From Candidatus Agathobaculum merdipullorum (lineage in GTDB: Bacteria; Bacillota; Clostridia; Oscillospirales; Butyricicoccaceae), in NCBI GenBank assembly GCA_019115185.1, contig DXDZ01000008.1, forward strand, positions 1-64,000: DNA of 64,000 bases, read 5' to 3'. The notes under the pieces were generated by a model. It searched no databases and was not told the origin of the DNA. It worked only from the letters and a program-made list of their open reading frames with translations. The position numbers and the translations under genes were made by a program. Shown here one piece after another: positions 48,507 to 58,944 of the stretch; position 1 is the stretch's first letter; each line of letters begins with the position of its first letter.

Positions 48507-49847
48507 TTAGCGCTTGTTGGAACGCTTCCAGATATGCATTTTCTCCGCGTCTGCGATCAGCTGCTCACGGAAGTCCGGATGCGCCACCGAAATCAGGTCC
48601 TCGGCGCGCTGCCACATGGACTTGCCCTTGAGGTTGACCATACCGTACTCGGTTACGATATAATGTGTGGTCGTGCGCGGATCGGTCACGGTCGAGCCGT
48701 TTGCCAGCGTCGGACGGATACGGGATGCGACCGTGCCATCCTTCTGCTTGAAGGTCGAGGACAGGCAGATGAAGCTCTTGCCGCCCTTGGACAGGTAAGC
48801 GCCCATGACGAAGTCGAGCTGGCCGCCCGTGCCGGAAATCTGCTTGGTGCCGGCGGACTCGGCGTTAACCTGACCGTACAGGTCGATATCAACTGCGTTG
48901 TTGATCGAAATAAAGTTGTCAATGCCCGCGATCACATGCACATCATTGGTGTAATCGACCGGCATGGAAGCGCACTCCGGGTTGTTGTCCAGATAGTCGT
49001 ACAGCTTCTTGGTGCCTGCCGCGAACGCATACGCCTGACGGCCACGGTCAATGTTCTTATTGCGGCCCGTGATCTTGCCAGCCTTGGCAATGTCAACAAA
49101 GGCATCCACGTACATTTCGGTGTGTACGCCCAGATCCTTCAGGTCGGATTCTGCGATCATCGCGCCGATGGTATTCGGCATGCCGCCGATACCCAGCTGC
49201 AAGCAAGCACCGTTCGGAATCTCCGGCACGATCAACTCGGCAACCTTGCGATCCACCTCGGTTGCCGCAGCGGAACCCATTTCCGGCATGGGTGCGTTAT
49301 TGCCTTCGACGATCATATCCACCTCGGAGACATGGATGCAGTCCTCCATACCACCCAGGCAGCGCGGCATGTTCTCATTTACTTCTACAATGATCTTATC
49401 TGCTACATCGCAGACCGCGCGCAGATGCGATGCCTGCGGACCAAAGCTGAAAAAGCCGTGGCTGTCCATCGGCGCCACCTGCAGCATGGCGACATCCAAA
49501 TGACCGATGCTCTCACGGTAGTAGCGCGGCAGCTCAGAATAGCGGATCGGGCCATAGAAGCCCGCACCGGTGGCGATGAACTTACGCTCTATGCCCGACA
49601 TGTGCCACGAATTCCACGTCATATGTGCTGCGGGGTCTTCAATCTTATAAATCTCCGGCACGCGCATCAATACGCCGCCACGGAAATTGACGTCGGTCAG
49701 CTCCGGCAGACGCTTGGCCATCGCCTGATCGAGCACGTCCGGTGTGCCAACACACCAGCCATAATCCACCCAGTCGCCCGACTTGACGACCTTAACAGCT
49801 TCCTCTGCCGTTGTCAATTTACTCTGATAAAGTGCTGTGTAATCCAT
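48507..49847 (-). CDS. but: butyryl-CoA:acetate CoA-transferase family protein
   Basis: Cat1/acetyl-CoA hydrolase family; [53 protein letters not shown]. Confidence 0.88.
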   Translation of the reverse strand: MDYTALYQSKLTTAEEAVKVVKSGDWVDYGWCVGTPDVLDQAMAKRLPELTDVNFRGGVLMRVPEIYKIEDPAAHMTWNSWHMSGIERKFIATGAGFYGPIRYSELPRYYRESIGHLDVAMLQVAPMDSHGFFSFGPQASHLRAVCDVADKIIVEVNENMPRCLGGMEDCIHVSEVDMIVEGNNAPMPEMGSAAATEVDRKVAELIVPEIPNGACLQLGIGGMPNTIGAMIAESDLKDLGVHTEMYVDAFVDIAKAGKITGRNKNIDRGRQAYAFAAGTKKLYDYLDNNPECASMPVDYTNDVHVIAGIDNFISINNAVDIDLYGQVNAESAGTKQISGTGGQLDFVMGAYLSKGGKSFICLSSTFKQKDGTVASRIRPTLANGSTVTDPRTTTHYIVTEYGMVNLKGKSMWQRAEDLISVAHPDFREQLIADAEKMHIWKRSNKR

Positions 49848-49865
49848 TTTGCCACAACCTCCATA

Positions 49866-49883
49866 TTGTCTATTCTTTAACAA
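49866..49883 (-). promoter_or_regulatory. degenerate Rex-like site upstream of but
   Basis: TTGTCTATTCTTTAACAA: one half matches TTAACAA exactly, the other has 2 mismatches to TTGTTAA. Confidence 0.4.
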
Positions 49884-50056
49884 TCTTAGCTTATTATACT
49901 ATATCCACTATTAGAGGTCAAGCAGAGGTTTGTATTACGCCAAAACATTCTCAGAACAATCCCAAAACTTTTCCTTGATTTTCTGAAATAAAGTGGTACA
50001 ATGATAAATGACTTTCACAGCACAGTACGATAAAGCGAATTTAGGAGGGTCCCCCA

Positions 50057-50902
50057 ATGAAAACCAAAAAGCTGCTGGCACTTCTGCTTGCCGGCGTGAT
50101 GAGTGCTTCCCTGCTGACCGGCTGCGGCGGCGGAAACAACGAGAATGCCGCTACGGACAACGGCGATGCTTCCAGCACCGAAACCACCAGCGATCTGGCT
50201 TATGTGAAGGATAAAGGCTCGATGGTGATCGGCTATACCGTGTACGAGCCGATGAACTATACCGATGAAAACGGCGAATTTACCGGCTTTGATACCGAAT
50301 TTGCCAAGGCCGTCTGCGAAAAGCTGGGCGTTGAACCCGAGTTCGTAGAAATCAACTGGGATACCAAGGTAGTAGAGCTGGATGCCAAGAGCATCGACTG
50401 CATCTGGAACGGCATGACCATCACGGATGACCTGAAGGAAAACATTGCTGTTTCCGATCCGTATGTCAAGAACATGCAGGTCGTTGTTATCAAGGACTCC
50501 AACAAGGACACCTTTAAGGATACCGCTTCCCTGTCCGGCGCTAGCCTCGTCGCAGAAGCCGGTTCTGCCGGTCAGGCTGCAATCGAAGCGGACGAAAATC
50601 TGTCGCAGGCCAATCTGACCACGGTCACCAAGCAGACCGACGCGCTGCTGGAGATCGAGTCCGGTGCCTCTGACGCTGCGGTGCTGGACTGGACGCTCGC
50701 CAAGAGCATGATCGGTGAAGGCACCGACTTTACCGACCTGATGATGATCGATGGCGTCGAGCTGTCGGTTGAGGAATACGGCATCGGCTTCCGCAAGGAC
50801 AGCGACCTTTGCACGGAAGTCAACAAGATCATGGCAGAGCTGGTTGAGGACGGTACGCTTCCTGCACTGGCTGAGAAATACGGCCTGAGCTTGGCGGAAT
50901 AA
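50057..50902 (+). CDS. amino acid ABC transporter substrate-binding lipoprotein
   Basis: Lipobox LLTGC; SBP family 3 (YTDENGEFTGFDTEFAKAVCEKLGVEPEFVEINWDTKVVELDAKSIDCIWNGMTIT). Confidence 0.95.
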   Translation: MKTKKLLALLLAGVMSASLLTGCGGGNNENAATDNGDASSTETTSDLAYVKDKGSMVIGYTVYEPMNYTDENGEFTGFDTEFAKAVCEKLGVEPEFVEINWDTKVVELDAKSIDCIWNGMTITDDLKENIAVSDPYVKNMQVVVIKDSNKDTFKDTASLSGASLVAEAGSAGQAAIEADENLSQANLTTVTKQTDALLEIESGASDAAVLDWTLAKSMIGEGTDFTDLMMIDGVELSVEEYGIGFRKDSDLCTEVNKIMAELVEDGTLPALAEKYGLSLAE

Positions 50903-50990
50903 GGAATTGTAACATAAGAAAATCAAGGCTGACGGGACAGCATTTTCATGCTGCCCCGCCTACCTTTGTTTGGGGAAAGGGTATTTTTAC

Positions 50991-51635
50991 ATGTCTGCGT
51001 CTGTCATTTTTACCAGCCTGACAAAAACCTTTGGCATCAACTGTCAGATTTTTTTCGTCACGCTGCTGTTTGCGCTGCCGCTGGGACTTATCATCTCCTT
51101 TGGCTCAATGAGCAAATTTAAGCCGCTCGCCTATCTGGTCAAGTTATTTGTCTGGATCATCCGCGGCACGCCACTTATGCTTCAGATTATCATTATATTC
51201 TACGGTCCCGGCCTGCTGTGGGACGGCACACTGCTGCCCCGCATCACTGCCACTTGCGTGGCTTTCATTATCAATTATGCCTGCTACTTCTCCGAAATCT
51301 ATCGCGGCGGCATCCAGTCCATCCCGCGCGGTCAGTATGAAGCCGGACAAGTGCTCGGCATGACCAAAAGCCAGATTTTCTTTAAAGTGACGCTTTTGCA
51401 GGTCATCAAGCGTGTTATTCCGCCCATGGGCAATGAATTCATGACGCTCATCAAGGATACTGCGCTGGCCAATGTTATCGCAACGAAGGAAATCATCATG
51501 ATGAGCAAGGAATACGCCACCAAGGGCCTGATCTGGCCGCTGTTCTCCACTGCTCTGTTCTTCCTGCTGTTCTGCGGTATCCTGACACTGCTGTTCGGCT
51601 GGCTGGAAAAGAAAATGGATTATTTCCGCGTGTAA
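50991..51635 (+). CDS. amino acid ABC transporter permease (HisM/GlnP type)
   Basis: IRGTPLMLQIIIIFYG, NYACYFSEIYRGGIQSIPRGQYEAGQVLGMTKSQ. Confidence 0.95.
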   Translation: MSASVIFTSLTKTFGINCQIFFVTLLFALPLGLIISFGSMSKFKPLAYLVKLFVWIIRGTPLMLQIIIIFYGPGLLWDGTLLPRITATCVAFIINYACYFSEIYRGGIQSIPRGQYEAGQVLGMTKSQIFFKVTLLQVIKRVIPPMGNEFMTLIKDTALANVIATKEIIMMSKEYATKGLIWPLFSTALFFLLFCGILTLLFGWLEKKMDYFRV

Positions 51636-51647
51636 GGAGGTGCCGAA

Positions 51648-52436
51648 ATGCCTATTCTGGAAGTACAAAACATCAACAAGAGCTTCGGCGCCACCAAGGT
51701 GCTGGACAACATCAGCTTTTCGCTGGAACGCGGCAAGGCGCTGGCCATCATCGGCTCAAGCGGTTCGGGCAAGACCACCCTGCTGCGCTGCCTGAACTTT
51801 CTGGAGACCCCGAACGCCGGTCGTATCATCGTCAATGGCGAGACCCTGTTCGACGCTGCGGATCATTCCTCCAAAAGCGACGAGGAAATCCGCAAGCGCC
51901 GTCTGCACTTCGGCATGGTGTTCCAGTCGTTCAATCTGTTCCCGCAGTACACCGCGCTGGAAAACGTCATGCTGGCAAGTCTGCTGCTCGCCAAGGCGCG
52001 GCCGGACTACAAGCAGAACAAGCGTGCGATCCATGAAGAGATCGAACATCACGCCATTGAGCTGCTCAGCCAAATGAGTCTGGAAGGCCGCATGAGCCAC
52101 TACCCGCATCAGCTTTCCGGCGGCCAGCAGCAGCGCGTGGCAATCGCACGCGCGCTCGCGCTGCATCCCGACATTCTGTGCTTCGACGAGCCGACCTCCG
52201 CGCTCGACCCCGAGCTGACCGGCGAGGTGCTCAAGGTCATCCGCTCGCTGGCCGACCAGCATACCACGATGATTATTGTCACGCACGAAATGGCTTTTGC
52301 ACGGGATGTTGCCGACCATATTCTATTTATGGACGGCGGTGTGATTGTCGAGGAAGGTTCTCCGACCGAGCTGTTTGAAAATACCCAAAATGAACGAACC
52401 AAGGCATTTTTGAGCCGTTTTTCACAAAACAACTAA
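51648..52436 (+). CDS. amino acid ABC transporter ATP-binding protein
   Basis: [50 protein letters not shown]. Confidence 0.97.
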   Translation: MPILEVQNINKSFGATKVLDNISFSLERGKALAIIGSSGSGKTTLLRCLNFLETPNAGRIIVNGETLFDAADHSSKSDEEIRKRRLHFGMVFQSFNLFPQYTALENVMLASLLLAKARPDYKQNKRAIHEEIEHHAIELLSQMSLEGRMSHYPHQLSGGQQQRVAIARALALHPDILCFDEPTSALDPELTGEVLKVIRSLADQHTTMIIVTHEMAFARDVADHILFMDGGVIVEEGSPTELFENTQNERTKAFLSRFSQNN

Positions 52437-52604
52437 AGGGCAGCAGTTCTTTCCAGGACTTTTCAGCACTTTCCACCAACTCCCCATTTACAAACCTCTT
52501 TAAATACGCTAAAATAATCCCGTATTCAAAAATGCGGGATTTTTTATTGTCTTTTTGTACAGGAACACTTGGTTATTTTTTGATGATTTTTTTGTTTGTT
52601 TGTG

Positions 52605-52633
52605 TTGAAGTTGTGGAATGGATTTGCTACAAT
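52605..52633 (+). promoter_or_regulatory. sigmaA-type promoter of the 4-hydroxybutyrate genes
   Basis: TTGAAG - 17 bp - TACAAT. Confidence 0.65.
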
Positions 52634-52719
52634 AAAAGCACAGGACAAATCTGTCCTGCCAAAGATGTAAAAAGCCCGCACGGCCTTTTATAAATTTTTA
52701 GAATGGAGATGTATCAATT

Positions 52720-53901
52720 ATGGCTATGGATGCTTTCAGCGCCTCCCTGATGCAGGACAAGAGAGAGATCATCATCGCCCCGACCATTTACAAGTTTGCA
52801 AACTTCGGTGAATTCGCCGCCGAGTTCAAGCTTGGCGAGCGCGACGTTGTCCTGACCAACGAATTCATCTACAAGCCCTTCATGGAGGAGCTTGGCCTGA
52901 AGAGCAAGTTTGTTTTCCAGGAGAAGTTCGGTGCAGGCGAGCCTTCCGAGGCTATGATCGAAACCATGTACGAAGCCATTCCGTATGATTCCTATGACCG
53001 CGTCATCGCTGTTGGCGGCGGCGCCATCATGGACCTTTGCAAGCTGCTCGGCTGCAAGCGCCCGAACTCTGTACATGAACTGTATTTCAAGCGCGAGCCC
53101 GTTGTACATGAGAAGGAAGTTATCGCCATCCCGACCACCTGCGGCACCGGTTCCGAGGTTACCAACATCTCGGTTGCCATCGTTAAGGACGAGAAGGACG
53201 GCAAGCTGACCGGCGGCGAGACCAAGCTCGGTCTGGTTTCCGACGACATCATCCCGAACAAGGTTTGCCTGGTTCCGGATCTGCTCAAGACCCTGCCCTA
53301 CAAGCCGTTCGCTGCTTCCGCAATCGACGCGCTCATCCACGCAACCGAGTCCTTCCTGTCCCCGCACCGCAAGACCGTTACCTCCGAGATGTACTCGGTC
53401 AAGGCGGCTGAGATGATTCTGGAAGGCTTCCGCCGCATCGCGCTGGAAGGCCCGGACGCTCGCATGGATTATCTGGGCGAGTTCGTTACCGCTTCCCTGT
53501 TTGCCGGCATCGCATTCCTGAAGGCTGGCTGCGCAACCGTTCACGGCATGTCCTTCCCGCTCGGCGGCACCTACCACGTTCCGCACGGCGAGTCCAACTA
53601 CGCTCTGTTCGGCAAGATCCTTGAGCTGTACGACGAGTACGAGCCGAACGGCGAGCTTGGCAAGTACAAGGAGCTCGTTGCTCGCTGCCTGGGCTGCAGC
53701 AAGGACGACGCGCTGCGCACCCTGAATGTCACCCTCGAGAAGGTTCTCCCGCTCAAGCCGCTGCATGAGTACGGCTTCAAGGAAGAGGACATCAAGAGCT
53801 TCCCGATCTCGGTAGAGGCAAATCAGCAGCGTCTGATCACCAACTCCTACCGTCCGTGGAGCATCGAACTGAGCGAGCGCGTATACCGCGAGTGCTTCTG
53901 A
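52720..53901 (+). CDS. 4hbD: iron-containing alcohol dehydrogenase, 4-hydroxybutyrate dehydrogenase
   Basis: AVGGGAIMDLCKLLG, IPTTCGTGSEVTNISV, FPLGGTYHVPHGESNYALF; next to abfD. Confidence 0.9.
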   Translation: MAMDAFSASLMQDKREIIIAPTIYKFANFGEFAAEFKLGERDVVLTNEFIYKPFMEELGLKSKFVFQEKFGAGEPSEAMIETMYEAIPYDSYDRVIAVGGGAIMDLCKLLGCKRPNSVHELYFKREPVVHEKEVIAIPTTCGTGSEVTNISVAIVKDEKDGKLTGGETKLGLVSDDIIPNKVCLVPDLLKTLPYKPFAASAIDALIHATESFLSPHRKTVTSEMYSVKAAEMILEGFRRIALEGPDARMDYLGEFVTASLFAGIAFLKAGCATVHGMSFPLGGTYHVPHGESNYALFGKILELYDEYEPNGELGKYKELVARCLGCSKDDALRTLNVTLEKVLPLKPLHEYGFKEEDIKSFPISVEANQQRLITNSYRPWSIELSERVYRECF

Positions 53902-53922
53902 TTTCTGTAAGCGTTTCGCCTG

Positions 53923-53962
53923 AACAGGGCGGGGACCCCCGCGTTCCCCGCCCTGTTTTTTC
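53923..53962 (+). terminator. intrinsic terminator after 4hbD
   Basis: AACAGGGCGGGGA-N7-TCCCCGCCCTGTTTTTT. Confidence 0.85.
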
Positions 53963-54034
53963 TTAGAAGGTTTGTTTGCCGCATGTCGGCAAATCCCTCA
54001 GAAAGTTTGAAAAGAGAAAGGATACTTGATCGCT

Positions 54035-55480
54035 ATGATGACCAAAGACCAGTACATTGAGTCCCTGCGCAAGCTGAAGCTCAATCTGTATATGTTCGGT
54101 GAAAAGGTGGAGAATCCGGTAGATAACCCGATCATCCGCCCCTCGCTCAACTCCTTTGCCGCTACCTATGAGCTGGCGGAGGATCCCCAGTACGAAGACC
54201 TGATGACCGCCACCAGCCATATCACGGGCAAGAAGATCAACCGCTTCACCCACATGCATCAGTCCACCGACGACCTCATCAAGAAGGTCAAGATGCAGCG
54301 TCTGCTCGGCCAGAAGACCGCAGCCTGCTTCCAGCGCTGCGTTGGTATGGACGCAATGAACGCCGTATTCTCCTCCACCTATGAGATCGACGAGGCCTGC
54401 GGCACCAAGTATCACGAGAACTTCGTCAAGTTCCTCACCCGCGTACAGGAAGAGGACCTCGCAGTTGACGGCGCTATGACCGACGTCAAGGGCGACCGTT
54501 CGCTCGCACCCTCCAAGCAGGCCGATCCCGACCTGTTCCTGCACGTTGTTGAGCGCACCGCGGACGGCGTATATGTCACCGGTGCAAAGGCACACCAGAC
54601 CGGCTTTGTAAACAGCCACGAAGTGCTGGTTATGCCGACCATCTCCATGCGTGAGGGCGACGAGGACTACGCGATCTCCTTTGCCATCCCGACCGACTCC
54701 GAAGGCATAACGCTGATCTACGGCCGTCAGTCCTGCGACACCCGCAAGACCGAGGAGTACAACGACATCGACGTGGGCAACAAGGTTTACGGCGGCCACG
54801 AAGTGCTGGTTATCTTCGACCACGTATTCGTTCCGAACGACCGAATCTTCCTCAACGGCGAAGTCAAGTTCGCCGGTATGATCGTTGAGCGTTTCGCAGG
54901 CTATCACCGTCAGTCCTACGGCGGCTGCAAGGTCGGCGTGGGCGACGTGCTGATCGGCGCAACTGCACTGGCAGGCGAAATGGCGGGCTCTGCCAAGGCG
55001 TCCCACGTCAAGGATAAGCTGATCGAAATGACTCACCTGAACGAGACGCTGTACTGCTGCGGCATCGCGTGCTCTTCGCAGGGCACCAAGACCAAGGCGG
55101 GCAACTACCTGATCGACCTGCTGCTGGCAAACGTCTGCAAGCAGAACGTCACCCGCTTCCCGTACGAGATCGCACGTCTGGCGCAGGACCTGGCCGGCGG
55201 CCTGATGGTTACCCAGCCCTCCGAGGCGGACTACCGCAACCCGGTTCTCAAGCCCTACATCGAGAAGTACCTCAAGGGCGTCGCTTCTGTGCCGACCGAG
55301 GACCGTATGCGCGTACTGCGTTTGATTGAAAACATGACGATGGGCACTGCTGCTGTCGGCTATCTGCCGGAGTCCATGCATGGCGCAGGTTCGCCCCAGG
55401 CTCAGCGCATCATGATTGCCCGTCAGTCCAACCTGGAAATGAAGAAGGAACTGGCGAAGAAGATTGCTCGTATCCAGTAA
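54035..55480 (+). CDS. abfD: 4-hydroxybutyryl-CoA dehydratase
   Basis: HpaB-like; KINRFTHMHQSTDDLIKKVKMQRLLGQKTAACFQRCVGMDAMNAVFSSTYEIDE, VTGAKAHQTG, YGGCKVGVGDVLIGA. Confidence 0.94.
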   Translation: MMTKDQYIESLRKLKLNLYMFGEKVENPVDNPIIRPSLNSFAATYELAEDPQYEDLMTATSHITGKKINRFTHMHQSTDDLIKKVKMQRLLGQKTAACFQRCVGMDAMNAVFSSTYEIDEACGTKYHENFVKFLTRVQEEDLAVDGAMTDVKGDRSLAPSKQADPDLFLHVVERTADGVYVTGAKAHQTGFVNSHEVLVMPTISMREGDEDYAISFAIPTDSEGITLIYGRQSCDTRKTEEYNDIDVGNKVYGGHEVLVIFDHVFVPNDRIFLNGEVKFAGMIVERFAGYHRQSYGGCKVGVGDVLIGATALAGEMAGSAKASHVKDKLIEMTHLNETLYCCGIACSSQGTKTKAGNYLIDLLLANVCKQNVTRFPYEIARLAQDLAGGLMVTQPSEADYRNPVLKPYIEKYLKGVASVPTEDRMRVLRLIENMTMGTAAVGYLPESMHGAGSPQAQRIMIARQSNLEMKKELAKKIARIQ

Positions 55481-55565
55481 TCTCTGAGCATTGCATAGGC
55501 ACTCATGGAGCACCGTGAGTGCCTATGTTTGCAATTTCACTTAGCCAAAGGAGGCTCAACGCACT

Positions 55566-55832
55566 ATGCTGCGCTGCACTGTCAAATTCTGCGGCGGCTG
55601 CAATCCGCGCTACGACCGCGGAGAAGCCTATCAAACCGTGCGCACCTCCCTTGCGGACGTCGCTGCATTTTCCTATCCGGAGGACGGCGTCCATTACGAC
55701 GTACTGCTGATTATCCGCGGCTGCACCGGCTGCCCCTATCTATATGAGGACATCGACGCTGATCATCGCATCATCGTGGACTCTGCGGACGGCATCCCGG
55801 AAGCCATTCGGACGATCCGGCAACTCGCGTAA
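55566..55832 (+). CDS. small CGGC-motif protein of unknown function (88 aa)
   Basis: MLRCTVKFCGGCNPRYDRGEAYQ...LLIIRGCTGCPYLYEDID; two CxxC pairs, in the pathway operon. Confidence 0.8.
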   Translation: MLRCTVKFCGGCNPRYDRGEAYQTVRTSLADVAAFSYPEDGVHYDVLLIIRGCTGCPYLYEDIDADHRIIVDSADGIPEAIRTIRQLA

Positions 55833-55881
55833 ATTGAACGGCCGCGCCAAGCGTCCGTTATTCAGAGGAGGATGATAGAAC

Positions 55882-57450
55882 ATGAAGAAAGTAAGCATTA
55901 TCTCGGCGGAAGAGGCCACGCTCAAGGTTCAGGACGGCGACACCATCGCCACCGGCGGTTTTGTCAGCTGCGCCTGCCCGGAAACCCTGTCCAAGGCGCT
56001 GGAAAAGCGTTTCCTTGAGACCGGCCACCCGAACAACCTGACCCTGTTCTTTGCAGCCGGTCAGGGCCACCGTGACGGCACCGGCGGCGACCACTACGGT
56101 CATGAGGGCATGGTCAAGCGCGTCATCGGCGGCCACTGGGACCGCGCGCCCCGTCTGGGTGAGCTGGCGCTGAACAACAAGATTGAAGCCTACAACCTGC
56201 CGCAGGGCGTTATCTCGCACATGTACCGCGATATCGCCGCGCACAACATCGGCACGATCACCCATGTCGGCCTGAAGACCTTTGTTGACCCGCGCAACGG
56301 CGGCGGCAAGCTCAACGAAATGACCAAGGAAGATCTGGTTACGATCGTCAACATCGAAGGCAAGGAGCGCCTGCTGTACAAGGGCTTCCCGATCAATGTT
56401 GTGTTCCTGCGCGCATCCTACTGCGACGAATACGGCAACTGCACCGTACATAGAGAGATTGGCCCGCTGGACGTTACGGCTATGGCGCAGGCGTGCAAGA
56501 ACTCGGGCGGCAAGGTCATCGTACAGGTCGAAAAGATCGTACAGGGCGGCTCGCTTGATCCGAAGCTGGTTGCCATCCCGGGCATCTATGTTGACTCGGT
56601 TGTCATCGGCTCGGAGGAAGAGAACATGCAGTGCCTCGGCATGCCGTATGACGGCGCACTGACCGGCGAATTCCGCATCCCGGTAGACGCAATCCCGCCC
56701 ATCCCGATGGACGCCAAGAAGATCATCGCCCGCCGCGCAGCGATGGAGCTGCCGCAGGATGCGATTGTCAACCTCGGCACCGGTGCACCGGAAAAGATCG
56801 CAAACGTCGCGGCAGAAGAGGGCATCTCGGACAAGATGACTCTGACCGTTGAGGCAGGCTCGATCGCAGGCGTTCCCTACGGCGGCACCCAATTCGGTGC
56901 AGCGGCAAATGCCATGTGCATCATCCCGCACAACGTACAGTTTGACTTCTATCAGGGCGGCGGTCTGGACGTTGCGTTCCTCGGCTTGGCTGAGACCGCT
57001 CCGAACGGCGACCTGAATGTTTCCAAATTCGGCACCCGTCTGGCAGGCGCAGGCGGATTCATCGACATCACCCAGAACGCCAAGAAGGTCGTTTACTGCG
57101 GCACCTTCACCGCCAAGGGCCTCAAGACCGCCTGCGAGGACGGCAAGCTCGTCATCACGCAGGAAGGCGCCAAGAAGAAGTTCGTCAACAAGGTCGAGCA
57201 CATCACCTTCTCCGGCGACTACGCTAACGAAGTACACCAGCCGGTTCTGTACATCACCGAGCGCGCCGTGTTCGAGCTGCGCCCGGAAGGCGTCACCCTG
57301 GTCGAAATCGCACCGGGCATCGACCTGCAGACGCAGGTGCTCGACCAGATGGAATTTGAGCCCAAGATCGCTTACCAGCCGGACGGCTCGATCAAGCTGA
57401 TGGATGCCCGCATCTTCCGCGACGAGCTCATGGGCCTGGCGAACGATTAA
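55882..57450 (+). CDS. fused alpha-beta acyl-CoA:acetate/3-ketoacid (propionate-type) CoA-transferase
   Basis: DGDTIATGGFVSCACPETLSKALEKRF, GHEGMVKRVIGGHW, INLGTGAPE-like NLGTGAPEKIANVAAEEG. Confidence 0.92.
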   Translation: MKKVSIISAEEATLKVQDGDTIATGGFVSCACPETLSKALEKRFLETGHPNNLTLFFAAGQGHRDGTGGDHYGHEGMVKRVIGGHWDRAPRLGELALNNKIEAYNLPQGVISHMYRDIAAHNIGTITHVGLKTFVDPRNGGGKLNEMTKEDLVTIVNIEGKERLLYKGFPINVVFLRASYCDEYGNCTVHREIGPLDVTAMAQACKNSGGKVIVQVEKIVQGGSLDPKLVAIPGIYVDSVVIGSEEENMQCLGMPYDGALTGEFRIPVDAIPPIPMDAKKIIARRAAMELPQDAIVNLGTGAPEKIANVAAEEGISDKMTLTVEAGSIAGVPYGGTQFGAAANAMCIIPHNVQFDFYQGGGLDVAFLGLAETAPNGDLNVSKFGTRLAGAGGFIDITQNAKKVVYCGTFTAKGLKTACEDGKLVITQEGAKKKFVNKVEHITFSGDYANEVHQPVLYITERAVFELRPEGVTLVEIAPGIDLQTQVLDQMEFEPKIAYQPDGSIKLMDARIFRDELMGLAND

Positions 57451-57494
57451 GTTCCGATTTTTTCTGTGTGTGTGTTGTGCAAATTTTGGGTATA

Positions 57495-57512
57495 TTGTTA
57501 ATCGTTTAACAA
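57495..57512. promoter_or_regulatory. Rex operator upstream of thl-crt-hbd
   Basis: TTGTTAATCGTTTAACAA, an exact match to the clostridial consensus TTGTTAA-N4-TTAACAA. Confidence 0.8.
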
Positions 57513-57528
57513 ACTTTCGTAAAACCCC

Positions 57529-57556
57529 TTGCAATTCTCCGCACATTTGATAAAAT
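57529..57556 (+). promoter_or_regulatory. sigmaA-type promoter of thl
   Basis: TTGCAA - 16 bp - TAAAAT. Confidence 0.7.
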
Positions 57557-57630
57557 ATTAACGAACTCGCAAGAGACACTAAACTGCACCGGTGCGTCCG
57601 GTGCCAGAGAAGAAAAGGAGTAACAGCCAA

Positions 57631-58818
57631 ATGAACGTTTACATCTGTTCCGCTGCCCGTACCGCTATCGGCACTTATGGCGGCACCCTCCGCGACGTAC
57701 CTGCCGCTCAGCTCGGCATCGCTGCTGCCAACGCTGCCGTTGAACGCGCTGGCGTTGACAAGGCCGCTATCGACGAATGCCTGTTTGGTCAGGTATTGCA
57801 GGGCGGCGTTGGCCAGAACGTAGCCCGTCAGGTATCTCTCGGCATCGGTATGCCGCTTGAGACCCCGGCCATGACCCTGAACAAGGTTTGCGCATCCTCC
57901 ATGCGTGCCATCTCTCTGGGCTCCCAGATCATCCGCTCCGGCGAGGATCAGATGATGCTGGTCGGCGGCTGCGAGTCCATGTCCGGTGCCCCGTACATCT
58001 CCCGCAACATGCGCTGGGGCGCTCGCATGAACGACGTTAAGTTCGTTGATATGATGGTTTACGACGGCGTATTCGACGTATTCAACCAGTACCACATGGG
58101 CATCACCGCGGAAAACGTTGCTGAGAAGTACGGCATCACCCGCGAGATGCAGGACCAGATCGGCTATGAGTCCCAGATGAAGGCTGCCAAGGCGATTTCC
58201 TCCGGCCGCTTCAAGGACGAGATCGTTCCGATCGAGGTCAAGAAGAAGAAGGAAACCATTATCTTTGATACCGACGAGCACTGCCGTCCGCAGACCACCC
58301 TCGAGGGTCTGGCAAAGCTGCGCCCGGCCTTCAAGAAGGACGGCACGGTTACCGCAGGCAACGCTTCCGGCATCAACGATGCAGGCGCAGCCATGATTAT
58401 CGCGTCCGAGGATTTCGTTAAGGCGCACGGCCTCAAGCCGATGGCCAAGATCCGCGCATTCGGCTCTGTTGGCTGCGATCCGGCAATCATGGGCATCGGC
58501 CCGATCGAATCCACCCGTCAGGCTCTCAAGCGCGCTGGTCTGACCGTTGCTGACCTCGACCTGATCGAGTCCAACGAGGCGTTTGCTGCACAGGCTGCTG
58601 CTGTTAACCGCGAGCTCGGCTTTGACATGGATAAGGTCAACGTCAACGGCGGCGCAATCGCTCTGGGCCACCCGATCGGTGCAGCAGGCTGCCGTATCAC
58701 CACCACTCTGCTTCACGAAATGATCAAGCGCGACCTGACCATCGGCCTTGCCACCATGTGCATCGGCGGCGGCATGGGCGAAGCCCTGATCGTAGAGCGC
58801 GACGAGCTCTGCAAGTAA
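57631..58818 (+). CDS. thl: acetyl-CoA C-acetyltransferase (thiolase)
   Basis: [69 protein letters not shown]. Confidence 0.97.
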   Translation: MNVYICSAARTAIGTYGGTLRDVPAAQLGIAAANAAVERAGVDKAAIDECLFGQVLQGGVGQNVARQVSLGIGMPLETPAMTLNKVCASSMRAISLGSQIIRSGEDQMMLVGGCESMSGAPYISRNMRWGARMNDVKFVDMMVYDGVFDVFNQYHMGITAENVAEKYGITREMQDQIGYESQMKAAKAISSGRFKDEIVPIEVKKKKETIIFDTDEHCRPQTTLEGLAKLRPAFKKDGTVTAGNASGINDAGAAMIIASEDFVKAHGLKPMAKIRAFGSVGCDPAIMGIGPIESTRQALKRAGLTVADLDLIESNEAFAAQAAAVNRELGFDMDKVNVNGGAIALGHPIGAAGCRITTTLLHEMIKRDLTIGLATMCIGGGMGEALIVERDELCK

Positions 58819-58944
58819 TCATCGGCAGACAGCTTTTCGCACCCTCTCCGCATTGATTCCTGTAAATGAAATCGGTATCCGTCAGGCGATACGCTTTCCT
58901 GACGGATACCGGCTCGTCAGATAGATCGAAAGGAAGTCTTTACA

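Noticed and set aside
55858-58716. 952-aa antisense ORF on the minus strand
   Set aside because: Opposite to three well-supported genes (CoA-transferase, thl); long antisense ORFs arise from high GC3 codon bias. No family motifs.
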